DNA from: Euphorbia lathyris
Taxonomy: Eukaryota; Streptophyta; Magnoliopsida; Malpighiales; Euphorbiaceae
DNA: 64,000 bases
Direction of reading: 5' to 3'
Assembly: GCF_963576675.1 (NCBI RefSeq)
Contig: NC_088913.1
Span: 21,216,001 to 21,280,000 of the forward strand
Within the stretch, counting starts at the first letter, position 1, and each line of letters begins with the position of its first letter. Position numbers and translations under genes: made by a program. Below the pieces are notes generated by a model. It was given only the letters and a program-made list of their open reading frames with translations. It made no database searches and had not been told where the DNA came from. Shown piece by piece: positions 24,040 to 32,466 of this stretch.

Positions 24040-27000
24040 ATGGATTTAGATGAATGGGATGGCACTAGAGGCATGGATGAGGTTTACGTAAACCTGGATA
24101 GAGTGGATACCTTCCACGACCCTACGACGCATTTGAGCAGGACACGCTGCAACGAGGTAAGTAATTTCTCACTTTTATTTGATTCGAGCTCTAGGCTTTA
24201 GCATTCCTATTCGAACAGGATTTGCATGCTAACCCTTAGACTGCCTTAGAGGACTTTAGCTAGAAAACATGAATTCCTTTATTTACAAGTAGCACTTGTT
24301 TATTTTTGTAAGAACGCGCGTTATATGCATGTGAATAGTGACACTGCGAATTTATGCATGATAACAGTAAAAAACAATGTGAATAGTGAAGACGTGGATA
24401 GTGCACGTGAATAGTAAAACATGAATAGTGCACATGAATAGTAAAACGTGAATAGTGCACGTGAATAGTAAAAACTTAACTAGTGCACGTGAATAGTAAA
24501 AACTTAACTAATGCACGTGAATAGTAAAAAACGTGAATAGTGCACGTGAATAGTAAAAAAAACGTGAATAGTGCAAACTTAACTAATGAATGTGAGTGTA
24601 AACCTAATCTATGTCCCTCGTCTATGCAGACGAGAGTGGGTTAAAGAATTGACTAAACCTTACATGGACGACCCTAAAGGAGAGGTTTTTACAGAAAATT
24701 GGTCCTAACTGACCGGATCTCTAGGTTAGATAATGAAAGAATACCTAGACTTAACGCGTTCTCATCAATTGCATGCTTTAGGAGCTGTATTTAAATTTTC
24801 TTGTCTTGTCCGTTTTTAGTTTATTGAGATTTCAGGGACCACTGTCGAGATTCACTCGTGGTATGCCAGACTGGGTGCCGCGGCGAGGGCCCGTGTGCGT
24901 GAGTTGGGCTTCGAGCCTTTTATTGCAGCGTTGCCCCGCACCAACGGGGTATGCGATCGTTTCGGCCTACGGGCCTTATGTGAGCGGTGGGTTGACTCGA
25001 CCCACACCTTCCACCTTTCTTTTGGGGAGATGACCATCTCGCCCAGAGATTTCTCACTGCTGACAGGGTTACGAGGGAGCAACACTCCCGTTCCTTTCCA
25101 TTTCGATATGATGCGACCACGGGTCGACCTTGCTAGGCTCGCTGCCTTGATTGGACCGGGAGTTCGTCTTTGCGCCAAATCTACTCCAGCGAAGTTTATT
25201 TCCACCGCGAGCCTCTTGAGTCGGTGAGATTTCTGCGAGACAGACGATACCGACTTGGCGGTTCGCAGCTTCTTAGTGTATACTCTGAGTGAGACGATTT
25301 TCCGCACGAAGGGTGGAAAGGTACATGCGGGTCTCATTCAGGCACTCAGCGATTTGGATGCAGCGGCTTCCTACGATTGGGCAGGGGCAGGCTTAGCCTT
25401 TCTCTACAAGTTTTTGGATCTGACTTGCCGGAAGCGCAAGGATTTCGGTGGTTACACCTTTGCTCTGCTGGTACGTGACGCCTTCTTGACTTGCCCGTCT
25501 TATCTTCTTCGCGTTTTTCACACTCCTAGTCCTTGTTTTTACCGCAGGTGTGGGCGTATGAGAGGCACATCCTTCCCAGCCGGTCTCGATCTCGACCGAG
25601 AGTACCGAGGCCGCCTTTCATGACTCGATGGAGGGATTTTGACTTGAGCGCCGAAAGGAGTCGGACGGTGCCACGGCTCCTAGATTGGATCGACTCGCTG
25701 ACCCTCACACAGGTAGATTTTGCCTAATCATGCTCGGTTTTTGTTTGAGTCTTTCTGACTTTCTCTTTGTGCATTTTTTAGATTAAGTTCAGGTGGGACG
25801 ACCTCGACTTCGGCCCCGATTATACATATGTATCGATGATCCAGGAGCAGCAGTGTGTGCTCACCGGCCCCTGCATGCGGGCATGGTATTTAGGGGATTG
25901 AGGCATCACTGGAGCTAGGGACGCTCATTGGACACCGGGTGAGATCCCCGTCTCTATGTTCGCGGTGCGGACCATGTCCTTATCGACCGTTCGTCGGGAC
26001 TTGACCCATCGGTTTGTTGGTAGAGCGGTGTGGATTCACGCCGAGGGCCGTGAGCCTTACTTATCTACTCTGCTGAGCGCGAGGGATGCCCCGGCGGTAG
26101 CGATGGAGGTGGATCCGGTGGCAGATGTATTTTCGAGGGAGGTTGTCGCGGCAGTCTTCGGTCAGGAGGAGGTCCCGGTAAGTGGTTCCACCCCCTTCTT
26201 ATTTTACCTTTCATTCATGAGATGTTTAGGGGTTTTTATTGTGTTTTTTTTTTGCAGGAGGGGTCCTGGAGGAGTGCCCATTTATCTGATTTCTTTGACG
26301 GTACTCGAGCTCAGACGCCTGTGTGCGAGCAGCCCTACTACGTCGGCGAGTCCTCCAGCGTTGCCCGACCGGAGAGGTCTTCCCTAGGCGTGCCCCTACC
26401 AGACTACGGGAGAGATTATGCCACGATTTGCTATGACAAGTCCGGGGCAGCTTATGCGGGATTCGAGGCGGCTCCTCCTATCTTCTCCTCGAGGGTCCCA
26501 TTTGATCCCTCAGACGCTTCTCTGACCACGAGGGAGACTTGTACGGATTACGTGGGGCTGTCTGGTTACCTACGAGATCGCCTCAGCTTGCGCTGCACCG
26601 ATCACCTGGTATGTATCATTACTTTACTTTAGTGTAGTGGAATGTATGCATGTATGTATGATTTATGTTTTTGCCTATGCTGCTTTTTATCTGTTCTTTT
26701 TTTTTTCTTCTTTTTCTGTAGAGTGATATGCATGCACACGACCGGAGGCAGAGCGAGTTGGTGCGGGAGGCCGACGCCCGGGTTGGTCAGGTGTATCAGG
26801 AGAGAAATGACCACTGGTCAGGGATGATGCGACGGGAGACTGAGGGTCACCTTGCCGTCGAGGAGAGGGCGCGTGATGAGTCGATCAGGCGCCTTGCTGC
26901 AGAGGAGAGAGCACGAGCTGGTGATGAGAGAGCACGTGCCTCTGATGAGAGAGCGCGAGTTTCTGATGAGAGAGCGCGTGCTGCCGAGGAGGCACTATCT

Positions 27001-27060
27001 GCGGAGCGGGCATCACACCTGAGAGATTTTGAGGACTATTGGGACTTCCCTCCGTATTAG
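24040..27060 (+). CDS. Antisense six-exon plant mobile domain (PMD) gene in element A
   Basis: Six plus-strand exons with GT-AG borders, all phase 0: 24040-24156, 24820-25470, 25548-25712, 25782-26177, 26258-26608, 26722-27060. They encode about 672 residues. Exon 2 carries the PMD core (RELGFEPFIAALP, CERWVDSTHTFHLSFGEMTI, PRDFSLLTGLRG). Exons 3-4 continue it (RWRDFDLSAERSR, WDDLDFGPDYTYVSM, DLTHRFVGR). Exon 6 encodes a coiled coil with repeats of RARASDE type and ends FPPY-stop. PMD is found in transposon-derived plant proteins (MAIL1/MAIN family) and in retroelements; its molecular role is unclear. Two TGA codons (25228-25230, 25899-25901) interrupt the frame; both fit TGG to TGA. It converges on pol, whose stop lies 495 bp away. 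Antisense extra ORFs are known in Tat elements. Confidence 0.8.
24325..24585. repeat. Short tandem repeat in intron 1 of the antisense gene
   Basis: GTGCACGTGAATAGTAAAA and near copies (with AACTTAACTA inserts) repeat about ten times. They lie wholly within the first intron. Each copy holds CACGTG or CACATG, an E-box/G-box type core. Confidence 0.8.
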
Positions 27061-27554
27061 GCTCGTTATGTATTGCTTTGTAGCTTTCATTATTGCTTTG
27101 TAGCTTTCATTATTGCTTTGTAGCTTTTATTAGAGTTTCCCCGATGTATAGCTGATGTATAGGGAGTGGGGTGGATAGTAGGTAGGCTTTTTGTGAAAAG
27201 TAGGATAGGAAATGTATAAGTCGTGATTCATATTACCATGCATTCAGTAGATTATAATGATTCCAATCATTCTCGTCAAATATATTCATGCCTTTATTTA
27301 TTTACAAACAACAGAAAGACTTAGTCTCTTATACATTGTTTTTGTAATTGCTCAAGTCATAACTATTGTTACCAGGACCCGCCTTTCGGTTTTCGGATCC
27401 CGGCGATTTTTCTCCTCTCCTTTTACTATCCCGGAATTTTTAAATGAGTGCCCTTTCGGGTTTTCACCCATTGGGATTTCCCTTATTGTTGCATAGGTCG
27501 CCCTTTGCGGGTTTTCAACCTATCGGGAATTTTTCTTTATTTTTCTTTTTTTTT
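27061..27554. other. Spacer between convergent PMD gene and pol
   Basis: No gene. It starts with a 20-bp tandem repeat (TATTGCTTTGTAGCTTTCAT, about 3 copies at 27070-27132). The part 27420-27550 has stepwise repeats of CCCTTTCGGGTTTTCACCCA type, also present inverted in element B at about 60060-60210. Both genes' 3' ends would use this spacer. Confidence 0.6.
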
Positions 27555-29684
27555 TTACGAAAAGTATTTCTTAAGCCTATCCAGGTTGGTAGGTTCGGAG
27601 AATTCCATGCCGTCCATTGTGGTTAACTTCACCGCTCCTTTGCTTAGTATCTTCTTTACCACGAATGGTCCTTCCCAGTTAGGCCTGAACTTCCCCCTCG
27701 GGTCGGTGTGCGTCACACGGATCTGTTTCAGCACCAAATCTCTTTTTTTGATAGGGCTGGTCTTGACTTTTTTATTGAAAGCCCGAGCCATCCTTCTTTG
27801 ATATAATTGTACATGGTAAAGTGCTTCCATCCTTTTCTCCTCAACTAGAGCCAACTGCTCACATCGCATCTTCACCCATTCCGCCTCGGGAATTTCTGCC
27901 TCCACTGCGATTCTCAACGATCGCTTTTCGATCTCAATCGGCAGGACTGCTTCTGTTTCGTATACCAAGGAGAATGGCGTTGCCCCAGTCGAGGTTCTAA
28001 TTGTCGTGCGATAAGCCCACAACGCGAGTGGGAGATGCTCATGCCAGTTCCGATGTGATTCCACCATCTTTACGAGAATCCTTTTAAGGTTCTTATTAGC
28101 TGCTTCTACTGCCCCATTAGCTTGTGGACGGTACGGAGAAGATCTGTGATGTTCAATGCCATATTCTCGGAAAAGATTCCTTACTTCCCCCTGAAACTGG
28201 ACCCCGTTATCCGTAATCATGTGATGAGGCACTCCGAACCTGGTGATCAAGTGTTTTTCAATGAACTTTCTCATTTTCTTGGATCCCAGTTTGCTAAACG
28301 ACTCTGCTTCTACCCACTTGGTGAAATAATCGATGGCGACTGCAATAAACTTATGTCCATTTGAAGTGTTAGGCCTTACTTCGCCGATGATGTCAATGCC
28401 CCAGGCAGCGAATGGCCAAATAGGTGCTAACACATGTAATTCCATGGCCGGAAGATGACTGCAATCGCCGTGGATTTGACAATCGTGACATTTCTTCGCA
28501 TACTCGTTACAATCTCTTTCCATGGTGAGCCAATAGAAGCCTTGCCTAATAATTTTCTTAGCTAGTACTGCTCCCCCCATATGGGCTCCACAAATTCGTG
28601 AATGTACTGATTCCATTGCCTCGCGGGCTTCTCCCACATCCAAGCATCTTAATTGTAATCCGTCAATGTGCCTTTTGTAAAGCAAGTCGTTATGGATGAT
28701 GAACTGACGAGCTAGCCTTCTAATCACAGCTTGATCCCTCGGTTCTGACTCTACCGGATATGTTCCATGCTTCATGAAGTTCACGATATCGAAATACCAT
28801 AGTTTTTCATCTGCCCCTAACAGCATTACGTACTCGTAGCATGGTTTGTGAGATCTTCTCAATACCAACGGTTTCGAGGCAAGGTTCCGGGGGTTGTCCC
28901 AAACTGACACCAAAGTGGCCAAAGCATCCGCCGCCTGGTTCTGTGCTCGAGGAATATGATAGAAACGACATTCCTTGAATCTTTGTGCCAACCCTTCTAG
29001 CTGATCTAGATATGGACGTAGCCTTTCTTCCCTTACTTCCCAGTTTCCTTGTGCCTGTTCGATGATCAACTTGGAATCACCCCAAATTTCGACATATGAT
29101 GCTCCCAGTGCTGCTAATGACTCTATGCCATAAATGCATGCTTCATATTCGGCCATATTATTGGTAAGAGGGAACGACAACTTCTTGGCCATCGGGATCC
29201 TTTCTCCCTCTGGTGAGATAAGTAGTACTCCAACTCCGGCTCCATTCGAATTAACTGCTCCATCAAAGAACATTTTCCATGGTATAACTTCTATTGCGTT
29301 TAAGTGTTCATCGGGGAAATCATAGCTTATCTCTTCCTCTTCTATATTCAGAGGTTGGTTGGCCAGAAACTCTGCCACGGCCCTCCCTTTGATAACCTTC
29401 TTCGTTACATATTCAATGTCAAACTCGGATAAAAGTAGTAACCATCGGGCTAACTTCCCTGTCAAAGATGGAGTTCGATACAGATACTTCACGGGGTCCA
29501 TCCGAGAAATAATGATCATTTTATACGATTGGAAATAGTGCTGCAGTTTCTTTGTCAACCATACCACTGCCACACATGTCTTTTCGATCATGTTGTACTT
29601 GAGCTCGTACTCCAGGAATTTCTTACTCAAATAATACACCGTGTGCTCCACACCGTGTCTCCCTCTTGAGCCAACATTGCCCAA
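27555..29684 (-). CDS. Element A pol, distal part: RNase H, archaeal-type RNase H, integrase
   Basis: 709 open codons on the minus strand, entered by frameshift from the RT frame; the first codon is TTG and not a true start. Residues 1-120 hold the end of the first RNase H region (YYLSKKFLEYE, LLLSEFDIEY). A second, archaeal-type RNase H follows with FFDGAV (D141), MAEYEA (E180), WGDSK (D203) and AADALA (D253). Integrase has the zinc-binding H361/H368/C399/C402 and the catalytic triad D431 (GIDIIG), D492 (TDNG), E527 (GAVEAAN). The C-terminus has GPFVVKKIL and ends at TAA 27555-27557. No chromodomain is visible. All catalytic residues are kept, so the copy is young. Confidence 0.9.
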   Translation of the reverse strand: MGNVGSRGRHGVEHTVYYLSKKFLEYELKYNMIEKTCVAVVWLTKKLQHYFQSYKMIIISRMDPVKYLYRTPSLTGKLARWLLLLSEFDIEYVTKKVIKGRAVAEFLANQPLNIEEEEISYDFPDEHLNAIEVIPWKMFFDGAVNSNGAGVGVLLISPEGERIPMAKKLSFPLTNNMAEYEACIYGIESLAALGASYVEIWGDSKLIIEQAQGNWEVREERLRPYLDQLEGLAQRFKECRFYHIPRAQNQAADALATLVSVWDNPRNLASKPLVLRRSHKPCYEYVMLLGADEKLWYFDIVNFMKHGTYPVESEPRDQAVIRRLARQFIIHNDLLYKRHIDGLQLRCLDVGEAREAMESVHSRICGAHMGGAVLAKKIIRQGFYWLTMERDCNEYAKKCHDCQIHGDCSHLPAMELHVLAPIWPFAAWGIDIIGEVRPNTSNGHKFIAVAIDYFTKWVEAESFSKLGSKKMRKFIEKHLITRFGVPHHMITDNGVQFQGEVRNLFREYGIEHHRSSPYRPQANGAVEAANKNLKRILVKMVESHRNWHEHLPLALWAYRTTIRTSTGATPFSLVYETEAVLPIEIEKRSLRIAVEAEIPEAEWVKMRCEQLALVEEKRMEALYHVQLYQRRMARAFNKKVKTSPIKKRDLVLKQIRVTHTDPRGKFRPNWEGPFVVKKILSKGAVKLTTMDGMEFSEPTNLDRLKKYFS

Positions 29685-31564
29685 ATAGATCGCTCCTCAA
29701 TTGCTACGTAGAGGAGAAGCGGCTTTCCCAGTTTAGGCGGTCTCAGCACTGGCGGATTAGACAAATAGCTCCGGACGCTCTCCAAAGCTTGCTGACACTT
29801 ATCATTCCAAATAGCGGGTTGGTCTTTCCTTAGAAACTTAAAGATTGGCTCGCAGATTGCGGTGAGTCTTGCTATGAACCGACTGATATACTGAACCTGC
29901 CCCAGAAACCCTCTCACTTCCTTCTCATTTCTCGGTGCCGGCATCTCCTGTATAGCCTTCACTTTATCAGGATCCACCTCGATTCTCTTATTTCCGATTA
30001 CATAGCCTAAGATTTTCCCCGATGAAACGCCGAAAAAGCACTTCTTCGGGTTTAACCTTAGCTTGAATTCTGCAATTCGGGCCAAAAACTTCTCGAGCGC
30101 GGCAAAATTCCCTTCTCTTGTCTCTGATTTGACCATCATATCGTCCACATAGACTTCTACCTCTTTGTGTATCATATCATGGAACAGTGTTGTGGCCATT
30201 CGCTGGTAAGTTGCCCCGACATTTTTCAAACCAAACAACATTACTCTATAACAGTATGTCCCCCACTCAGTTGTGAACGAGGTTTTTGCTTTGTTCTTTT
30301 CTGCCATTTGCACTTGCATGTAGCCCATGAAACCGTCCACATTCGTGTGTAAGATGCTCGATGCTGCACTATCGATCAACACGTCAATATGAGGCAATGC
30401 GAACTCATCTTTCGGGCACGCTCTGTTAAGATCTCTGTAATCAACGCACATCCTCACTTTGCCGTCCTTTTTTGCGATTGGCACCACATTTGCGACCCAA
30501 GGGGGATAATCGATCACTTCGATGAATCCTGCTTCTAACTGCTTCTTCACCTCCTCTCTGATCTTATCTGCCCATTCTGGTCTCATACGTCGGAGCTTCT
30601 GCTTTACGGGCTTTGCTTTGGGGTAAGTTGGAATGCGGTGATTTACGATAGATTGATCAATTCCAGGCATGTCTTCGTATGTCCAACCGAATACAATTTC
30701 GTATTTTTTAATTATTCTCTCAAATTCTTTTCTCTCTTCAATAGTTAATGCTTGAGCAATTTGTATAAGTTTAGGATTTTCATCCGTACCAAGATTGAAA
30801 GTTGACATTTCTATCGTATTGATTTCAAATGTAGGCATGTTATATGAATGAGAATGCATGGAATGATCATGATCAACATCAAGCAAGTAAGCAAAATCAG
30901 AATTCATTTCATTGATAGCATGGGTGATTACATCATCTGATTCAAACAAAGCAGTAATAGAATTTTCATCATCAGGATTCTCGGGCTCCTCATGAACCTT
31001 GGAGGTACTGGGCTCGTCCACCGCTCCCGTAGTTGCTTCAATGGTGATGACTTGCTCCTCGGCATTCAAGTCTAGCACCATAATCTCCTCGACAAAGCAG
31101 CTCGCCTTTCCTTTGCCCCAGTCGGCAACATCATTGAAGATTTCGAACCCCGGCAGAATCTTCCCTTCTGTGCTAGTCCATGCCTCGGGGGTCCCTGAAT
31201 ACGCCTTTCCATGCCCCTCGTTCACGAAGTACTTCCTTAGGCCCACTTTTCCTTCACCACTCACATTGGACGGACCTCCCTGCTCATATCCCAAACCCCT
31301 TCGGGTTTTCTGACTCTTAAAATCCAGAAATTCTGGCAACCCCTGATGGTGTGCTCCTAAACCCATTCCTGGGATGAAACCTCCCTTTATCATCTTCACC
31401 ACATCGGTGGTCATGCTGGACTCATAAATCCCGGAGACTTGGAATCCGGAGAAAAGTTGAGGCTCAATTCCCAATGCTGCCACCGAGCTCAATTTCTCAG
31501 CTCTGATTGTCACTATCTCCTCCCCGAAGGGGAATTTAATCATTTGGTGGAGCGTGGAGGGCAC
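29627..31564 (-). CDS. Element A pol, proximal part: G-patch-like segment and reverse transcriptase
   Basis: 645 open codons; the first codon (GTG) is internal, because the protease frame runs into this one by a one-base shift near 31565. An early segment reads FIPGMGLGAHHQGLPEFLDF and RRGLGY, a G-patch-like part common in Tat polyproteins. RT motifs follow: VRMCVDYRDLNRACPKDEF, LPHID, then YVDD at 30140-30151 and GYVIGNKRIEVDPDKV. The RNase H start (LLLYVAIEERSI) is followed by a frameshift near 29660, after which the frame at 29684 continues. One W replaces the usual G in SIGA. Probably inactive from these shifts unless recoded. Confidence 0.9.
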   Translation of the reverse strand: MPSTLHQMIKFPFGEEIVTIRAEKLSSVAALGIEPQLFSGFQVSGIYESSMTTDVVKMIKGGFIPGMGLGAHHQGLPEFLDFKSQKTRRGLGYEQGGPSNVSGEGKVGLRKYFVNEGHGKAYSGTPEAWTSTEGKILPGFEIFNDVADWGKGKASCFVEEIMVLDLNAEEQVITIEATTGAVDEPSTSKVHEEPENPDDENSITALFESDDVITHAINEMNSDFAYLLDVDHDHSMHSHSYNMPTFEINTIEMSTFNLGTDENPKLIQIAQALTIEERKEFERIIKKYEIVFGWTYEDMPGIDQSIVNHRIPTYPKAKPVKQKLRRMRPEWADKIREEVKKQLEAGFIEVIDYPPWVANVVPIAKKDGKVRMCVDYRDLNRACPKDEFALPHIDVLIDSAASSILHTNVDGFMGYMQVQMAEKNKAKTSFTTEWGTYCYRVMLFGLKNVGATYQRMATTLFHDMIHKEVEVYVDDMMVKSETREGNFAALEKFLARIAEFKLRLNPKKCFFGVSSGKILGYVIGNKRIEVDPDKVKAIQEMPAPRNEKEVRGFLGQVQYISRFIARLTAICEPIFKFLRKDQPAIWNDKCQQALESVRSYLSNPPVLRPPKLGKPLLLYVAIEERSIWAMLAQEGDTVWSTRCII

Positions 31565-32466
31565 ACTCCCAGCTTATGGAACCAAGGGCGTCCCAACAGT
31601 ACAGCAAAGGTTACCGGTATATCCAGCACGGTGAACTCAGTTTCTTCTTCATGTGGCCCTACTTTCAACTTGGCCTTGAAGACTCCCTCAATGTGCCTAC
31701 GGCTGTCATCATACGCTCTAATCACAGTTTCAGAGGCTGTCAGGTCTCCTCTCTTCACTCCCAACTTCGACAAGAGTTTCAAAGGACAAACATTGATGGC
31801 TGATCCATCATCGACCATCACGCAACTAGTCTTCTTTCCGTTAATTTCTGCTCGGATATACAAAGGCTTATTGTGAGCCTTCCCCTCTTCTGGGAGATCC
31901 TCGTCAGTAAATGTGATCTCAGTCTTCTTTCGGGCCATAATTGCCCCTACTAGCGCTGCCGGCTCAGTATCGGTGGAAATAACCAGATTCTGCAATTCTT
32001 TCATCAAGTTCTCACGATGGTACTTAGAATGGCATAGAACTTCCCAGACTGTAGACTTAGCTTGTGTCTTCTTCAACTGCTCAAGAACTTGGTCATCGGG
32101 CTTAGGAGCCGACCCTTCCCCTATCTCAGTCTCTACTATAGGGGCCTTTCCCTCGGCCACACGACCTGATCTCGTCATTACCGCAATTTCCGGCTCATCA
32201 TCCGATTCATCCCAAATGTTGATAGGGATCCTTCGATTGGCATCTTCCTCGTCCGAGGAACTCTCCCAAATGTCCACAACCATTAAATCCATGACGTGAG
32301 GAACATTCGGATTCAAGAAGAAGGGATCCGCCGATCCATACAAAGCCCAACCTATCAACTCATCATAGTTACAGAGAGACACTCTACTCATCCTTCTCGC
32401 GGCCAATGGAATAGCACCTCGTTGTATGCACATAAGCTGCACCTTATCACTCATTGTCTCATTACA
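31540..32466 (-). CDS. Element A aspartic protease region
   Basis: This continues the gag frame directly after an in-frame TAG (32467-32469). The first ~30 codons (MSDKVQLMCIQRGAI) read as the tail of the last Gag module. An acidic linker (WESSSDEEDANRR, WDESDDEPE) follows. The protease core spans about residues 190-290 of the ORF from 32454: LYIRAEINGKK, catalytic VDDGSAINV (aspartate at 215; the usual DT/SG is DDG), AYDDSRR, and VLLGRPWFH. The frame shifts by one base after this, consistent with loss of one base near 31570. Confidence 0.82.
   Translation of the reverse strand, partial: CNETMSDKVQLMCIQRGAIPLAARRMSRVSLCNYDELIGWALYGSADPFFLNPNVPHVMDLMVVDIWESSSDEEDANRRIPINIWDESDDEPEIAVMTRSGRVAEGKAPIVETEIGEGSAPKPDDQVLEQLKKTQAKSTVWEVLCHSKYHRENLMKELQNLVISTDTEPAALVGAIMARKKTEITFTDEDLPEEGKAHNKPLYIRAEINGKKTSCVMVDDGSAINVCPLKLLSKLGVKRGDLTASETVIRAYDDSRRHIEGVFKAKLKVGPHEEETEFTVLDIPVTFAVLLGRPWFHKLGVCPPRSTK

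Noticed and set aside
24040..27060. Treating the PMD genes as host genes (MAIL1/MAIN or phosphatase-7 long form)
   Set aside because: Both lie wholly inside retrotransposons at the same relative site, and element A's target duplication encloses one. They are element components.
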